From Lingula anatina (Eukaryota > Brachiopoda > Lingulata > Lingulida > Lingulidae): a stretch of DNA of 60,000 nt. Positions 36,401-49,115 of the stretch are shown piece after piece; the first letter of the stretch is position 1; every line of letters begins with the position of its first letter. Both the position numbers and the translations under genes were made by a program. The notes under the pieces are model-generated. The model was not told the origin of the DNA and did no database searches. It worked only from the letters and a program-made list of their open reading frames with translations. The stretch covers positions 77,467 to 137,466 of the forward strand of contig NW_019775821.1 in NCBI RefSeq assembly GCF_001039355.2, in the 5' to 3' direction.

Positions 36401-39400
36401 TGTAAACTCTTTTTTGACTAGTTGAGCGGTACAAGTGAAATCTGACCTCAATAAAGAAAGCCACGAGGTTTCAGTGTTCAACTCAGAAACGGTCAAGGTC
36501 CCCAATTCATTAGAGAAACATACAACGATGTTTTGCTGTTTACAGTGGGTTCCCCTCAGGTCGACTGGTATTCTAACCAGCTAAAACCAGTTTGGTGTTC
36601 GCTAAGGGCCTTGAAAAATGCGTTTTGGTGACAATTTACTCCTCATTCTGAACGGACTGGGTGGTTTTTGTTTAGTTGCAATAGCATATCCCGACAGACA
36701 GTGGGTCCTGTACCCTGGTGGTAAAATTTCAATACATTAGGTTTGGCCTGTGTGTAGGTACATCAGTCTGGCCATTACTCTATAAAAATGTGCGAGCCGT
36801 TTCGTTTGGCACAATTATCTCTCTGGCAATGTCTGACTTTTTCGCGCCATTCTGCCACAGATTAACAAATTTGCAGAGCACTGCATAGCTCATTTTACAC
36901 CTTGCAAAACCGACCACTTGCATGCAAAATTTCAAATTCTTCAATGCAGTAGTTGTCGACAAATTGATACTTTTTTGACAGAACCATGCTTTGTCAAAGC
37001 CAAGCTTTGACCTGCCCAAAGGTGCACTACCCAATTAAATCACTGCATATTACATAATGCAGCAGCGCAACAAAACTGGTATTCAGTTAATTGGAAGCGA
37101 CACACCTGACTACACACTTCTCCATTCACATATCTTATATGAGATCGGAGTTTTTTGAAAAAAGAATGCATTTTTACCTAGGCATACCTTCGAAACTGAA
37201 ATATTCCATATTAAATGTCAAGTCTGTAGAAGTGTAGTAGTCAGAGTGTGCTTTGTATCGTGTAGTTCCGGTTTTAACTTTATTTGTATGGTTTATTTCA
37301 TTTCTCTCGTTTGTTTTCAACTATGGACTTTATTCTGATTCTTTAGTTCAGATGCATAGGGCCTACTTATCATCATTATGCACTTATTTATTGTGCATGC
37401 GCATTTACTTTAACTGCAATACACATATTATAGGAAGAAGAACGCAAAAGGCTAGAGGAAGAAGAGAAGAAAAAGAAGGAAGCCGATCGAAAGCCCGGGG
37501 AGACAGATGAAGAGAGAGAGCAGCGCCGTAAAGACGAAGAGGAAAAAAAGAAGAAAGAAGAAGAAATAAAACGGAAGAAGGAAGAAGAAGAGAGGAAAGA
37601 GAGAGAAAAAAGAGATCCCGCCAACTGGACCCCTGTCATGTAAGCAATGTTTTAATGCAAAATCAGTGTGTCAATAGCAACTATATAATGAGATATATTA
37701 CCAGCTAAAACAACATTTCAGAGTAGGCTAGCCTAGCTACAAGCAGACCTACATTTTTTTTAATGACTGCGACTTTTTTAGAAATTAGAATGGCTTAAAG
37801 TAAACTGCACTATGCAGTAATGTAACGTAATCTCTGTAGTCTCACACGACTGATATTATCACTTCGTTCATGCAGTTTCGATAGTATTATCCAAAACAGA
37901 AGTTTCATTTTCGATAAAATTTTCGCCAACTCTGTTGAAACTGAGTATCAGAACATCCAGGAAGAGTATCAGAACATCCAGGAACATCCAACGCAAAATC
38001 TCACCTAACACAATTGGGTTACTTACCCCTGTTGTATCGTCCATCTTCTTTTTCCAGTTGTAACATTGACAGTGATGGGTTTGAGAGAGGTATCGGCTGT
38101 ATAGTTCGATCAATGGGAGACGAAGTGACACAAGACAAGCTGACAAGTTCTAAATTGGATCTATTAGATCCTAATACATGCATGAAGCTTGGCGAAAACG
38201 AGGAACTGGTGGGTCATGTCCTCACGATAGCTGTCGCTGCGGAGCAAGAAGAACAGCTAGAGTTTGAGGTATGGTGTTTTCTATTGCGGGAAACACTTAT
38301 GGCCAAGCTAGCATGCTTGGGAGAGATGTATTAACTGATAGTCCATTTTGATTTTAAAAAATAAAGAATATGAAGTTGAATTATATTTCGTAGGCTACTT
38401 TGTGAAAAGCAATTTTGATTTCTTTTTTTTTTTTTTTATTCTCAAGGTGTCCACTAGGAGCCTTTTTCATAAATCTTTTTATAACAATTTAATTGTAGCA
38501 ACGCTTGAAACTCTTCTTCATTTTAATACCACCCAGGAGCCGATGTGTCTGGCCGTGCCTCACTGTGCGCCCAAGAACGTCAATTACCGCGTGGTGGTGC
38601 TGAAGGTGAAGAACGAGGACGGCATTTGGTCAGAGGTCCAGACATGCCGAGATGTAGTGTTTGAGGATTACAAGGTAGGAAGACAGTGTGCTATTTTTTT
38701 TTTTTTTTTCCAAATTTTACATAACATGTTTCTCGTGCCCCACGTAAACTTACACTGCAATTTTGTCTGGCAGTCAAGAGCAATAATTATTATGGTAAGG
38801 CATGTTTAATCTCACTCACACACACTCGCGCGTCCTTGCACACACATACGCACTTCCAGTGTTCTTAGATGGCTAAGACATTCGTCAATATTTGGTAGGC
38901 TACTGTTACTTTAGCTATTTAAATGAACTTCATATGTATAAATGACGGGTTAGTAACTCATAGGCCTATAAAATGCCAGTAGCAGAGCACCAGTTATGTT
39001 GTTCATTGTCTGTGTGGCTTCTCGGGAACATGTTCGATTAAAACTTTCTTTCTAGGATATTCGCTTCATTGAAATGAGCATGAAGAGCTTCAAGTCAGTA
39101 ACGTGCGCAGTTGTGACGCGCCTTAAGGACGACAAGGAAGTCATTAACAATCGAGGTGGCAAAGTGACGTCTTCAGTGGACTCCAGGATTTACCTGCAGT
39201 TTGCCAAGAACGCGTTTAGATTGTCTACGCCCGTCAGGCTGCAGGTATGGTCCATGCAGGGAAAATTGCGCAATAATAATAATAATAATTTTATTAACGT
39301 CTCACAAAATAAAACCCACTCTAATAGGGGTTATGAGAAACTACAACATGTAGCCTACTACTGCATTTAAAATTCATGAAAGTAATGAAAATTGCGTAAT

Positions 39401-40068
39401 ACATCAAAGTAAATAACACAAAAGATCAAGGTCAGATCAATAAGTTGATATCCTCACAGCCTAGCCTTACAATCTCTCACCAGACTGCAGCGAGGAAGTA
39501 TTAATTTTTTTCCTGTGAACTTTTGATTTGCAACATTTGAGAAATAAGTGAGAAATAAAAAGGAAGAATTTGAATTAATATAATTTTTGTTTTAACATTC
39601 ATATTGAGATCATCAAGGTACAGGTAAAAAGCGCCATTCTCATTGTTTCATACAATAAAAAATATGAAATCGTCTTGCTGGCTTAGGTACAGCCAATGGA
39701 CCAGTTAACTGTTAATGACATGAAGAGCCGCCACAAGGGGTGCGAGCAGCTGCTCTCCGCCAGCTCCATCCTCTACCTGAGCATGACCAACAACTTCAAT
39801 GGTGCCCCCACCGTCTCCATCCCCGCCCCTGGGGGTCTGTCGAAGAAGCGAGCCCGGGGAAGGACCGCTGTGAGCAGAGATAAGGGAGGACCAAAGCTGC
39901 CTGCTAGACCCTCTACTACACATGGTCATCAGGAAAAAGGTATGTATACGCGCATGTTACAGCCATGGACTTTAACAAAGGAAGTTTTTTCCCATTGCTG
40001 TAGAAGAATCGAATATTCTTCGGAACATATCATATCTCGCACACGCAACAGTGCTCACACACAGACAG

Positions 40069-40100
<32 letters not shown>

Positions 40101-43100
40101 TTTCCCAGCTAACACAACGTTATTATAACGTTACCATAACTTTTGTATATCCAAAAACAATTCTGGGTTGTTCTTTTTGCTTTCATATAAAATTCCCCAT
40201 TCATTTCAGCCGATGAAGAGAACGAAGACGTCCTCCACCTGTTGATCCAAGGCAAGGGTAACGCCTGGGTGAGGGTGCCTGGGGTGGAGTTCACGCCAGG
40301 CAGGGGGGACGTGGTGACCTTCCCTCTGGAAACGCAAACGTCCAGGTAAAATACATCACGTGGAGTTACGAATATTAACCCCGAAAGTACATTTGAACAA
40401 TAGCATTGATCAAGTCTGAGAGGAATCAGCAGCTGAAATTAAAAAAACTTTGCATCCTTTTGTAAAGGTACTGTCCCTTTTCAGTACATCTCATTTTTAT
40501 TTTATTACAAATTACTGGAGCTTTTTTATATTTATCTCAACCCGCAAGGATTTTCTCAGTTAAATTTCGAGTTCGAAGCTTTTGTGATCGGCATTGGATG
40601 CCGCACTATCAGTTGAACAAAGGTGCAAGATAACTGATAATAACAATATACTTTTCTGTCTCAATAACAGCTTCGACAACGACACGAAAACGTTAAAAGA
40701 AAAAAGAGTAGATAGAATTAGGCCCAACAGAAAGGTGGCGCTTTGTTCACTATAGGCTATGTAGTAAAGCCCCCTTTACACTNACCAAATATATGTCCGT
40801 TCGTTTAAAATTGTTTTGCAGATCAATATTTGGATTTATTTGTTTGTTTGTTTTCCAAAATAATTAATGGTCTGTTTATTTATTCTCTCCTCTTATTTAT
40901 ATATTTATTTATTGTTCGGTCCGAACAAAAGTCCGTAGAAACTGTAGATATGATGAACCATAGGATTTGCTTTCTATTCTCGAATTTATTTTTCAGCTGC
41001 TGGGGTCTATATGTCTATATGTCTATATGGGGTCTATATGTCTTAATTTTATCGATAAATATTAACCAAGCAGGGAACTCGGCTTGTTTAGAGATAACAA
41101 ACACTTACTTTCCGTTTGAACAATTTTGGTGCTCGACTTTTTTTACAAAACATTTATTTACTTTACTTTGAACTTTTCACTGTTAGCTCCAGTGTTTTTT
41201 TTTTCTTTTGTGTGCGTGTGTCAAATACAAACGACCGCAACGCATAGTAAGCGATCTAAAACTAAGATGAATGGTAAAAAAAATTCACCTTAACTAAAGC
41301 AACAGCCTGGAGTCTACGCGTACGCCAGCAAACATTGACAAAACATGACTCAACCCTGCATTGAATTTGCATTGAGACATTGTTTGTTCACCTAAGTGCA
41401 CTGACATACAGGTACCTGTATATGACACGTGTTGTCAATGCTCCAGTTAAAGTCTCCCACTCCATTTTTTAAAAGTGGCATTTGTCCATGCCAAAAGATG
41501 CGGAGAGACTGATCTCAGGCGCACTATTATCGAAATGTTTCTTCGGGGACAGGGGGTATGCTTATCTTCTACCAGGGATCTTCACAGTCTTTCATGCAAT
41601 TTTGTTACAACCAGAGAAAGCTGGAAAGATCCATGGTTGGGGTAAAAGATGAAGGTGGCGAAATACTACGTCTTGTGGCTGTTCAGGACTTGACTTCTCA
41701 TTACTTGATTTCTACGTCCGGTGAGAAAAATAATTAGACAGATATGACTTCGTGATATTTCTTATACTGTTTACATAGTTCAAACAATTAGTCCATCCTG
41801 GAAAAATAAGTGACCAACCACGACTGTAAAGCACTAGGCCATTGGACGACTGTAACTCCCCGAAAGCCACCTCTCCCCCCCCCCCCCATCCCACCCTTTA
41901 CGTATCAAAAAATGTACTAAAAACATATACTTAGTGCACAATATACTAGTAGGGCCTATACAATTTATACCATTTTTAATCTCCTTAGATCATCCTATGA
42001 CGAAGGAGGAAATCCACGCCCTTGAACAAGCAACCAAGGCGCACGACACGTTCGCAGAAGCAGCGAAAGACCTTCAAAACCTTCTCGTGTTCACGGCAGA
42101 AATCAACGAGGCGGCCTGCAAGGCGGCGGCGGCAGCGGCGGCGGCCTCCACGGAAGCAGAGGCCTACGGTGATACTTTAGAGAGTGCCCAAAAGACACTA
42201 GAGGAGGAGGAAGAAGAAAGGCTGAAGAAAGAAGAGGAAGAGAGGAGAATCCAGGAAGAGGAAGAAGCTGAAAGAAAGAGACAAGAGGAGGAGGAGGCAG
42301 AGAGGAAGAGAAAAGAAGTAAATAGAAGTGTAGTAGTCAGAGTGTGCTTTGTATCGTGTAGTTCCGGTTTTAACTTTATTTGTATGGTTTATTTCATTTC
42401 TCTCGTTTATTTTCAACTATGGACTTTATTCTGATTCTTTAGTTCAGATGCATAGGCCTACTTATAATAATTATGCACTTATTTATTGTGCATGCGCATT
42501 TACTTTAACTTCAATACACATATTATAGGAAGAAAAACGCAAAAGGCTAGAGGAAGAAGAGAAGAAAAAGAAGGAAGCCGATCGAAAGCCCGGGGAGACA
42601 GATGAAGAGAGAGAGCAGCGCCGTAAAGACGAAGAGGAAAAAAAGAAGAAAGAAGAAGAAATAAAACGGAAGAAGGAAGAAGAAGAGAGGAAAGAGAGAG
42701 AAAAAAGAGATCCCGCCAACTGGACCCCTGTCATGTAAGCAATGTTTTAATGCAAAATCAGTGTGTCAATAGCAACTATATAATGAGATATATTACCAGC
42801 TAAAACAACATTTCAGAGTAGGCTAGCCTAGCTACAAGTAGACCTACATTTTTTTTAATGACTGCGACTTTTTTAGAAATTAGAATGGCTTAAAGTAAAC
42901 TGCACTATGCAGTAATGTAACGTAATCTCACACGACTGATATTATCACTTCGTTCATGCAGTTTCGATAGTATTATCCAAAACAGAAGTTTCATTTTCGA
43001 TAAAATTTTCGCCAACTCGGTTGAAACTGAGTATCAGAACATCCAGGAAGAGTATCAGAACATCCAGGAACATCCAACGCAAAATCTCACCTAACACAAT

Positions 43101-45189
43101 TGGGTTACTTACCCCTGTTGTATCGTCCATCTTTTTTTCCAGTTGTAACATTGACAGTGATGGGTTTGAGAGAGGTATCGGCTGTATAGTTCGATCAATG
43201 GGAGACGAAGTGACACAAGACAAGCTGGCAAGTTCTAAATTGGATCTATTAGATCCTAATACATGCATGAAGCTTGGCGAAAACGAGGAACTGGTGGGTC
43301 ATGTTCTCACGATAGCTGTCGCTGCGGAGCAAGAAGAACAGCTAGAGTTTGAGGTATGGTGTTTTCTATTGCGGGAAACTTATGGCCAAGCTAGCATGCT
43401 TGGGAGAGATGTATTAACTGATAGTCCATTTTGATTTTAAAAAATAAAGAATATGAAGTTGAATTATATTTCGTAGGCTACTTTGTGAAAAGCAATTTTG
43501 ATTTCTTTTTTTTTTTTTTATTCTCAAGGTGTCCACGAGGAGCCTTTTTCATAAATCTTTTTATAACAATTTAATTGTAGCAACGCTTGAAACTCTTCTT
43601 TATTTTAATACCACCCAGGAGCCGATGTGTCTGGCCGTGCCTCACTGTGCGCCCAAGAACGTCAATTACCGCGTGGTGGTGCTGAAGGTGAAGAACGAGG
43701 ACGGCATTTGGTCAGAGGTCCAGACATGCCGAGATGTAGTGTTTGAGGATTACAAGGTAGGAAGACAGTTTTTTGTTTGTTTGTTTTTTCCAAAGGTAGG
43801 AAGACAGTTTTTTGTTTTTTGTTTTTTTTTTCCAAATTTTACATAACATGTTTCTCGTGCCCCACGTAAACTTACACTGCAATTTTGTCTGGCAGTCAAG
43901 AGCAATAATTATTATGGTAAGGCATGTTTAATCGCACTCACACACACTCGCGCGTCCTTGCACACACATACGCACTTCCAGTGTTCTTAGATGGCTAAGA
44001 CATTCGTCAATATTTGGTAGGCTACTGTTACTTTAGCTATTTAAATGAACTTCATATGTTTAAATGACGGGTTGAGTAACTCATAGGCCTATAAAATGCC
44101 AGTAGCAGAGCACCAGTTATGTTGTTCATTGTCTGTGTGGCTTCTTGGGAACATGTTCAATTAAAACTTTCTTTCTAGGATATTCGCTTCATTGAAATGA
44201 GCATGAAGAGCTTCAAGTCAGTAACGTGCGCAGTTGTGACGCGCCTTAAGGACGACAAGGAAGTCATTAACAATCGAGGTGGCAAAGTGACGTCATCAGT
44301 GGACTCCAGGATTTACCTGCAGTTTGCCAAGAACGCGTTTAGATTGTCTACGCCCGTCAGGCTGCAGGTATGGTCCATGCAGGGAAAATTGCGCAATAAT
44401 AATAATAATAATTTTATTAACGTCTCACAAAATAAAACCCACTCTACTAAGGGTTATGAGAAACTACAACATGTACTACTGCATTTAAAATTCATGAAAG
44501 TAGTGAAAATTGCGTAATAGATCAAAGTAAATAACACAAAAGATCAAGGTCAGATCAATAAGTTGATATCCTCACAGCCTAGCCTTACAATCTCTCACCA
44601 GACTGCAGCGAGGAAGTTTTAATTTTTTTCCGGTGAACTTTTGATTTGCAACATTTGAGAAATAAGTGAGTAATAAAAAGGAAGAATTTGAATTAATATA
44701 AGTTTTGTTTTAACATTCATATTGAGATCATCAAGATACAGGTAAAAAGCGCCATTCTCATTGTTTCATACAATAAAAAATATGAAATCCTGTCTTTCTG
44801 GCTTAGGTACAGCCAATGGACCAGTTAACTGTTAATGACATGAAGAGCCGCCACAAGGGGTGCGAGCAGCTGCTCTCCGCCAGCTCCATCCTCTACCTGA
44901 GCATGACCAACAACTTCAGTGGTGCCCCCACCGTCTCCATCCCCGCCCCTGGGGGTCTGTCGAAGAAGCGAGCCCGGGGAAGGACCGCTGTGAGCAGAGA
45001 TAAGGGAGGACCAAAGCTGCCTGCTAGACCGTCTACTACACATGGTCATCAGGAAAAAGGTATGTATACGCGCATGCTACAGCTATGGACTTTAACAAAG
45101 GAAGTTTTTTTTTCCATTGCTGTAGAAGAATCGAATATTCTTCGGAACATATCATATCTCGCACACGCAACAGTGCTCACACACAGACA

Positions 45190-45230
<41 letters not shown>

Positions 45231-48200
45231 TTTCCCAGCTAACACAACGTTATTATAACGTTACCATAACTTTTGTATATCCAAAAACAATTCTGCGTTG
45301 TTCTTTTTGCTTCCATATACAATTCCCCATTCATTTCAGCCGATGAAGAGAACGAAGACGTCCTCCACCTGTTGATCCAAGGCAAGGGTAACGCCTGGGT
45401 GAGGGTGCCTGGGGTGGAGTTCACGCCAGGCAGGGGGGACGTGGTGACCTTCCCTCTGGAAACGCAAACGTCCAGGTAAAATACATCACGTGGAGTTAGG
45501 AATATTAACCCCGAAAGTACATTTGAACAATAGCATTGATCAAGTCTGAGAGGAATCGGCAGCTGAAATTAAAAAAAAACTTTGCATCTTTTTGTAAAGG
45601 TACTGTCCCTTTTCAGTACATCTCATTTTTATTTTATTACAAATTACTGGAGCTTTTTTATATTTATCTCAACCCGCAAGGATTTTCTCAGTTAAATTTC
45701 GAGTTCGAAGCTTTTGTGATCGGCATTGGATGCCGCACTATCAGTTGAACAAAGGTGCAAGATAACTGATAATAACAATATACTTTTCTGTCTCAATAAC
45801 AGCTTCGACAACGACACGAAAACGTTAAAAGAAAAAAGAGTAGATAGAATTAGGCCCAACAGAAAGGTGGCGCTTTGTTCACTATAGGCTATATGTATCT
45901 TTTCTTGTAGGATATTAGTGTTGAAAACCAAGAGCACGGCAGAGGCAGCACATATAGCAGCCATACCCAACATAGTCGACACCTATCTACAGGAGCGGGT
46001 GGTCAAGTTCTTATTTCGACAGAAGGAAGCTGACCCCAGCATGGCCGTGGTGGACTGCGTCAGGGCAGACAAGTGTGAAAAATCAAGCGACTATTACAAG
46101 ACAGAGGGATATGGTTATGGCCCAGTGCCCAGTAAAGATATTATTCTTCACGAAGGTCAGGAGGTGAAGGTCACCTTTCGAGGGAATCTCCAGTTCGAAG
46201 GCGACTCGCACCTGAAGTTTGTGTTCAATTCCAATTTGGACAGCGCCCGCACGCAGGCAGTTTTGGTCCACAAAGACTTCTATGCCCAGAAGGGTTTTGA
46301 CTCGTACATGGGCCACGCCCAGTTCTGGACTGACGTCACGGGGGATGAGAACCACAACGAGGTCATGTTGTGTGAAATGTGTGTCAAGATACCCAAGGTA
46401 AGAGCTATGACGTCACAATTCTATACCTGCCAAAAATAGCGTGTTGCATGTATTTTTTCAAAAGAAGTATTTGTGCCATTGACTTAGTTATTAATACATG
46501 TAAATGTATAGACACGACCAAATGATTTTAGGATTGTTTAACGAAAAAGTAACGTCATGCACATGAATTAATTAATAGCTAGCTACAGTATAAGCAGAAG
46601 GGTCACTTTGTCAGATAGTTGTAGAGCAAAAAATATACGTTGGAAGTATGGGTTATGACTTTCTGTTTCTGTTGCAGCCCCCACCTCAAAACCCACAACC
46701 ACTGAACCGTGTGCCATTGCAGATGCAGGCGGCGGGTAAGGTCCCAGAAACGCGGACGGCCAGTTCTTTTTTAAGACCCAGCGTGACATTGAAAGCATAC
46801 AGCAGCTACACGAAGATAGCCATCAAATAACTTGATTTATCTTTTCAATTTAATTTGAGATTTAAGTAATGAGGGCGTTAACTTAATTTATCTTATCCCT
46901 AAAATAATGATGAGAGGAATGCGATTAATTTCCACTTTTTGTTGTTATCACACATACCCCCCCCCCAAAAAAAAAAAAAAAAAAAAAAAAAAACTTACAA
47001 TTAGTGTATTGGACAGCCCACAGGGATTTCCATCTTCTCGGGATAAGGCTTTCCCCCAATTAAAGTCCAGTTGTCCATCAAAATCTGCTTCCTATTTTCT
47101 TGCAGGAATATTAACCACGGAAACCATGCAACACGTCGCTAAACAGATCGGAGAGGACTGGGAAGCTTTGGCTGCGCACCTACATCTAAAGAAGGCAACC
47201 ATCCAGCAGATTAAGCGAGAAAACTATGACGCAGACTCGGATAAACTGGCCTATGGCGCGCTGCAACATTGGTACAAACACGCAAACAGAGGCGCGGACA
47301 AGGTAAGGCATGACTGGCATACTGTACGCATATCCGGGTTGACGTGCGCAGCTTTACAGCCTAGTACGACTGCCGCACACTATTCTTTACGATATCAGTT
47401 AGTTGCAGGTCTTGTATACATTAGGGGCCTTGTCGTTTTCTATTGATCCCATTGGGCGTCTGAAGTCCAGTAGTTTGGTTGTCGGGCATATGTTAAATGT
47501 TTTTTTTTTTTTTTTTACTATACTAAAGCTTATGTGTTTAAAACATGCGACCAAGATAAATTAGTTGTCTTCTTAGTTTTTGTGAGGCTTGAAGAAAGCG
47601 TCAGTATTTTTTACTTTTCGCTCTAGCTTACTTAATTAAGTTTTCTGCTACCTTTTATTTTCATTTGGCTATCTTTTTAATGAGCTTAACGAGTAAATCG
47701 TATTTTTTCACAGGTTAAAAAGCTATGCGAAGCCCTCGAAAACTGCAGTCACAGTGAGCTGGCGGCGGAACTGCTCGAGAAAGAAGAGCGGTATAAACTT
47801 GCACAGAATAGGAAGGTCGAAGGTGTGATATCACTTAATTACAACCACTTGTTTGCGTGCAGTCGTGTGTATGTGTTAATTGTGTGCGTGTGTCCGCGCG
47901 CGTTATGAAATTCAGTTTCCATTACAATGCCCTTGACTTATACTTACCCTTTGACAAACGTCTACCGTCAAAAATCTATGTTTGATTATTAAGACTGACT
48001 ACAAACTGAATTAAGTTGCAGTAAACACATTTACGATTACGAATTTTCTAATATTAATTTCCATTTTTACAGAGGCTAATCTACGCAAAGCTTACACTAG
48101 TATAACCCATAGCAATACAGTCATAAATGAATGGAAAATGCTAGCGAGAGAGCTGGGGGTGCCGGAGTCCGACATCAGTGCCATAGAGAGTGACCACGGC

Positions 48201-48676
48201 AACAGTCTGAAGGAGCAATGTTACCAGAGTTTACTCAAGTGGCAAGAGATCAAAGGACACGATGCGACTCTCAGGGCGTTGATCGACGTCCTTCGTGAAT
48301 GTCAGTATAAGAACGTGGCAGGTATGTGAGCTGGAAATTCGGGGTGTTTTTACATGCCTCTTGTTTGTCAGTTCGAGTCTTATGTATCTCGGAACACTTT
48401 GCGTCCTATGAGAATGCCAGTACAAGACGTTGGCAGGCGTGGAAGTGGGGGGGGGGAGGGGGTCTATTAACTGGCAGAGTAACGCCAAGATTAATTTGTT
48501 AATGAGCACACAATGGTTCAACTTTTTTCTTTACATTTTAACGCACGAACCGTGACCGTAAAAATTTTGACATAGACAAGAAAAAGAAATACACCGTTAA
48601 AACTGAGTGTATACTTTCAGATCAGTTACAAGGAAGATTCAACGTCCAGCCGCTAGCGGAAGTAGAGGAAGAATGA
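29879..48676 (+). CDS. ZU5/UPA-like, double death-domain protein (1006 aa model)
   Basis: Exons with agreeing phases: 29879-30281, 41989-42317, 42529-42734, 43143-43353, 43619-43756, 44179-44367, 44807-45059, 45340-45475, 45911-46397, 46678-46735, 47106-47302, 47714-47822, 48073-48321, 48621-48676. The sum is 3021 bases. The start is the first ATG (MSDAEKNSDESADAP); the in-frame GTG upstream is ignored. Regions in order: an acidic N-terminus; a helical segment with an Ala run (ACKAAAAAAAAS); a Glu/Lys/Arg-rich coiled coil of about 130 residues; ZU5-like beta sequence (DPANWTPVICNIDSDGF, EPMCLAVPHC, GGKVTSSVDSRIYLQF); a UPA-like part (VVKFLFRQKEADPSMAVVDC); a short Pro-rich linker; death domain 1 (QIGEDWEALAAHLHLKKATI); and death domain 2 (EWKMLARELGVPESDISAIE). 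The order resembles PIDD/UNC5-type ZU5-UPA-death proteins, so an adaptor role in apoptosis or immune signalling is inferred, not shown. Exons 2-8 also exist at 35230-40345. Confidence 0.75.
30343..30415. repeat. (GT)n(GA)n compound microsatellite
   Basis: GT tract followed by a GA tract, about 60 bases into intron 1 of the death-domain gene. The exon 1 reading frame stays open through it only by chance. Confidence 0.9.
30981..32983. repeat. First copy (A) of death-domain intron 1 block, contig end
   Basis: Starts accaaatatatgtccgttcg and is repeated at 32986-34985 and, without the CAGGCC element, at 40784-41745. It terminates at the n at 32984, one base into the right target duplication of the inserted element. 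The copies are nearly identical, which suggests redundant assembly of one locus. Confidence 0.9.
31933..32982. mobile_element. CAGGCC element, 1050 bp, 5-bp target duplication (copy A)
   Basis: Terminal inverted repeats of about 50 bp begin CAGGCCTACCCAACTACCAG and end with the inverse. It is inserted after GATAT (31928-31932). It has no plausible transposase. It contains two hairpins that share a 43-base loop (32042-32084 and 32871-32913). An identical-length copy is at 33935-34984; the empty site is at 41741-41745. Confidence 0.9.
32986..34989. repeat. Second copy (B) of death-domain intron 1 block
   Basis: Contig restart after the n at 32984, at the same sequence point as copy A. It differs from A by a few substitutions and a small tatat indel in its first 600 bases and is almost identical to A after that. 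It leads directly into exon 2 at 35230. Confidence 0.9.
33935..34984. mobile_element. CAGGCC element, 1050 bp, 5-bp target duplication (copy B)
   Basis: Same element as at 31933. Here both flanks are present: GATAT at 33930-33934 and GATAT at 34985-34989. This gives an unambiguous 5-bp target-site duplication. Inner hairpin loops are at 34044-34086 and 34873-34915. Confidence 0.9.
35230..40345 (+). CDS. Allelic-type second copy of death-domain exons 2-8
   Basis: Exons 35230-35558, 37434-37639, 38058-38268, 38537-38674, 39056-39244, 39687-39939 and 40210-40345. They have exactly the same lengths and phases as the copy at 41989-45475. Protein differences are few, for example EEIYALE/EEIHALE, TLENAQ/TLESAQ, DKLTSS/DKLASS and NNFNGAP/NNFSGAP. 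Introns are also nearly identical, except for a 1661-bp transposon in the intron after exon 2. The copy stops at the gap (40783) before exon 9, so it cannot make a complete protein on its own. If it were real tandem DNA, one transcript would contain the ZU5 region twice. An unmerged allele is more likely. Confidence 0.8.
35566..37226 (-). mobile_element. Tc1/mariner-superfamily insertion, 1661 bp, degenerate
   Basis: 28-bp perfect terminal inverted repeats (CAGACTTGACATTTAATATG at both ends) with a TA duplication (35564-35565 and 37227-37228). The empty site, a single TA, is visible at 42323-42324 in the other copy. The minus strand at about 36900-36780 encodes a helix-turn-helix-like LWQNGAKKSDIAREIIV followed by PNETAR, typical of Tc1-type DNA-binding domains. 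The rest of the transposase frame is broken by stops. It is inserted in the intron after exon 2 of the death-domain gene. Confidence 0.85.
40784..41740. repeat. Third copy (C) of death-domain intron 1 block, empty of the CAGGCC element
   Basis: Contig restart after the n at 40783, at the same sequence point as copies A and B. It has a single GATAT (41741-41745) where A and B carry the 1050-bp element. It carries its own small indels, such as an extra acaggtacctgt near 41409. It continues into the complete exon set used for the gene model. Confidence 0.9.
45189..45221. repeat. (CA)n microsatellite
   Basis: CA tract in the intron before exon 8, followed by tatatat and a solo AACGTT-type MITE end. 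It is shorter in the allelic copy (about 40066-40093). Confidence 0.9.
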
Positions 48677-49068
48677 TCCCCCAATAGGCGGAGCTGTTTG
48701 CCATAAACATTTTTTTCAAAAAATGAACTATAATTCCATACCTGCAAACGGTTAAAAGATCAAAATTACTGATAAATACTTTCATTTGCATGAAAAAACG
48801 CATGCCCCGTCATGAGGTATTTTTCTCGTTTTGGAGATGTCAAATCTCACTGTGCTACACTAATATTGCCCAAGCCTTAATACTTTGATAACTAAAATTC
48901 TTTCTTAATCAAATTTTCACTAGTACAAAGATTTAAATTAAGGTGGCTTTTGTTGTTAACTCTGTGTCATGTTGTCAGTGAAGTGGCCTCCGTCCTGTAT
49001 TGACTAACCCGCATGTGATCTCTGTATAGCGAATGTAAGCGTGTATATATAGAACTAGTCAGGTTTGA

Positions 49069-49074
49069 AATAAA
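49069..49074 (+). terminator. Candidate poly(A) signal of the death-domain gene
   Basis: AATAAA 393 bases after the stop at 48676, on the plus strand. The downstream neighbour PSMB3 is convergent. Confidence 0.5.
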
Positions 49075-49115
49075 AACGCCAAACGTTCATTTTCTTTCCA
49101 GTTTAAAACACAATA

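Noticed and set aside
37388-37639. Ser/Phe-rich minus-strand open frame (also 42483-42734)
   Set aside because: Antisense of the Glu/Lys-rich coiled-coil exon; no independent support.
45692-45982. Hydrophobic minus-strand frame opposite exon 9 of the death-domain gene
   Set aside because: It overlaps a well-supported plus-strand exon and its intron, and has no family resemblance.
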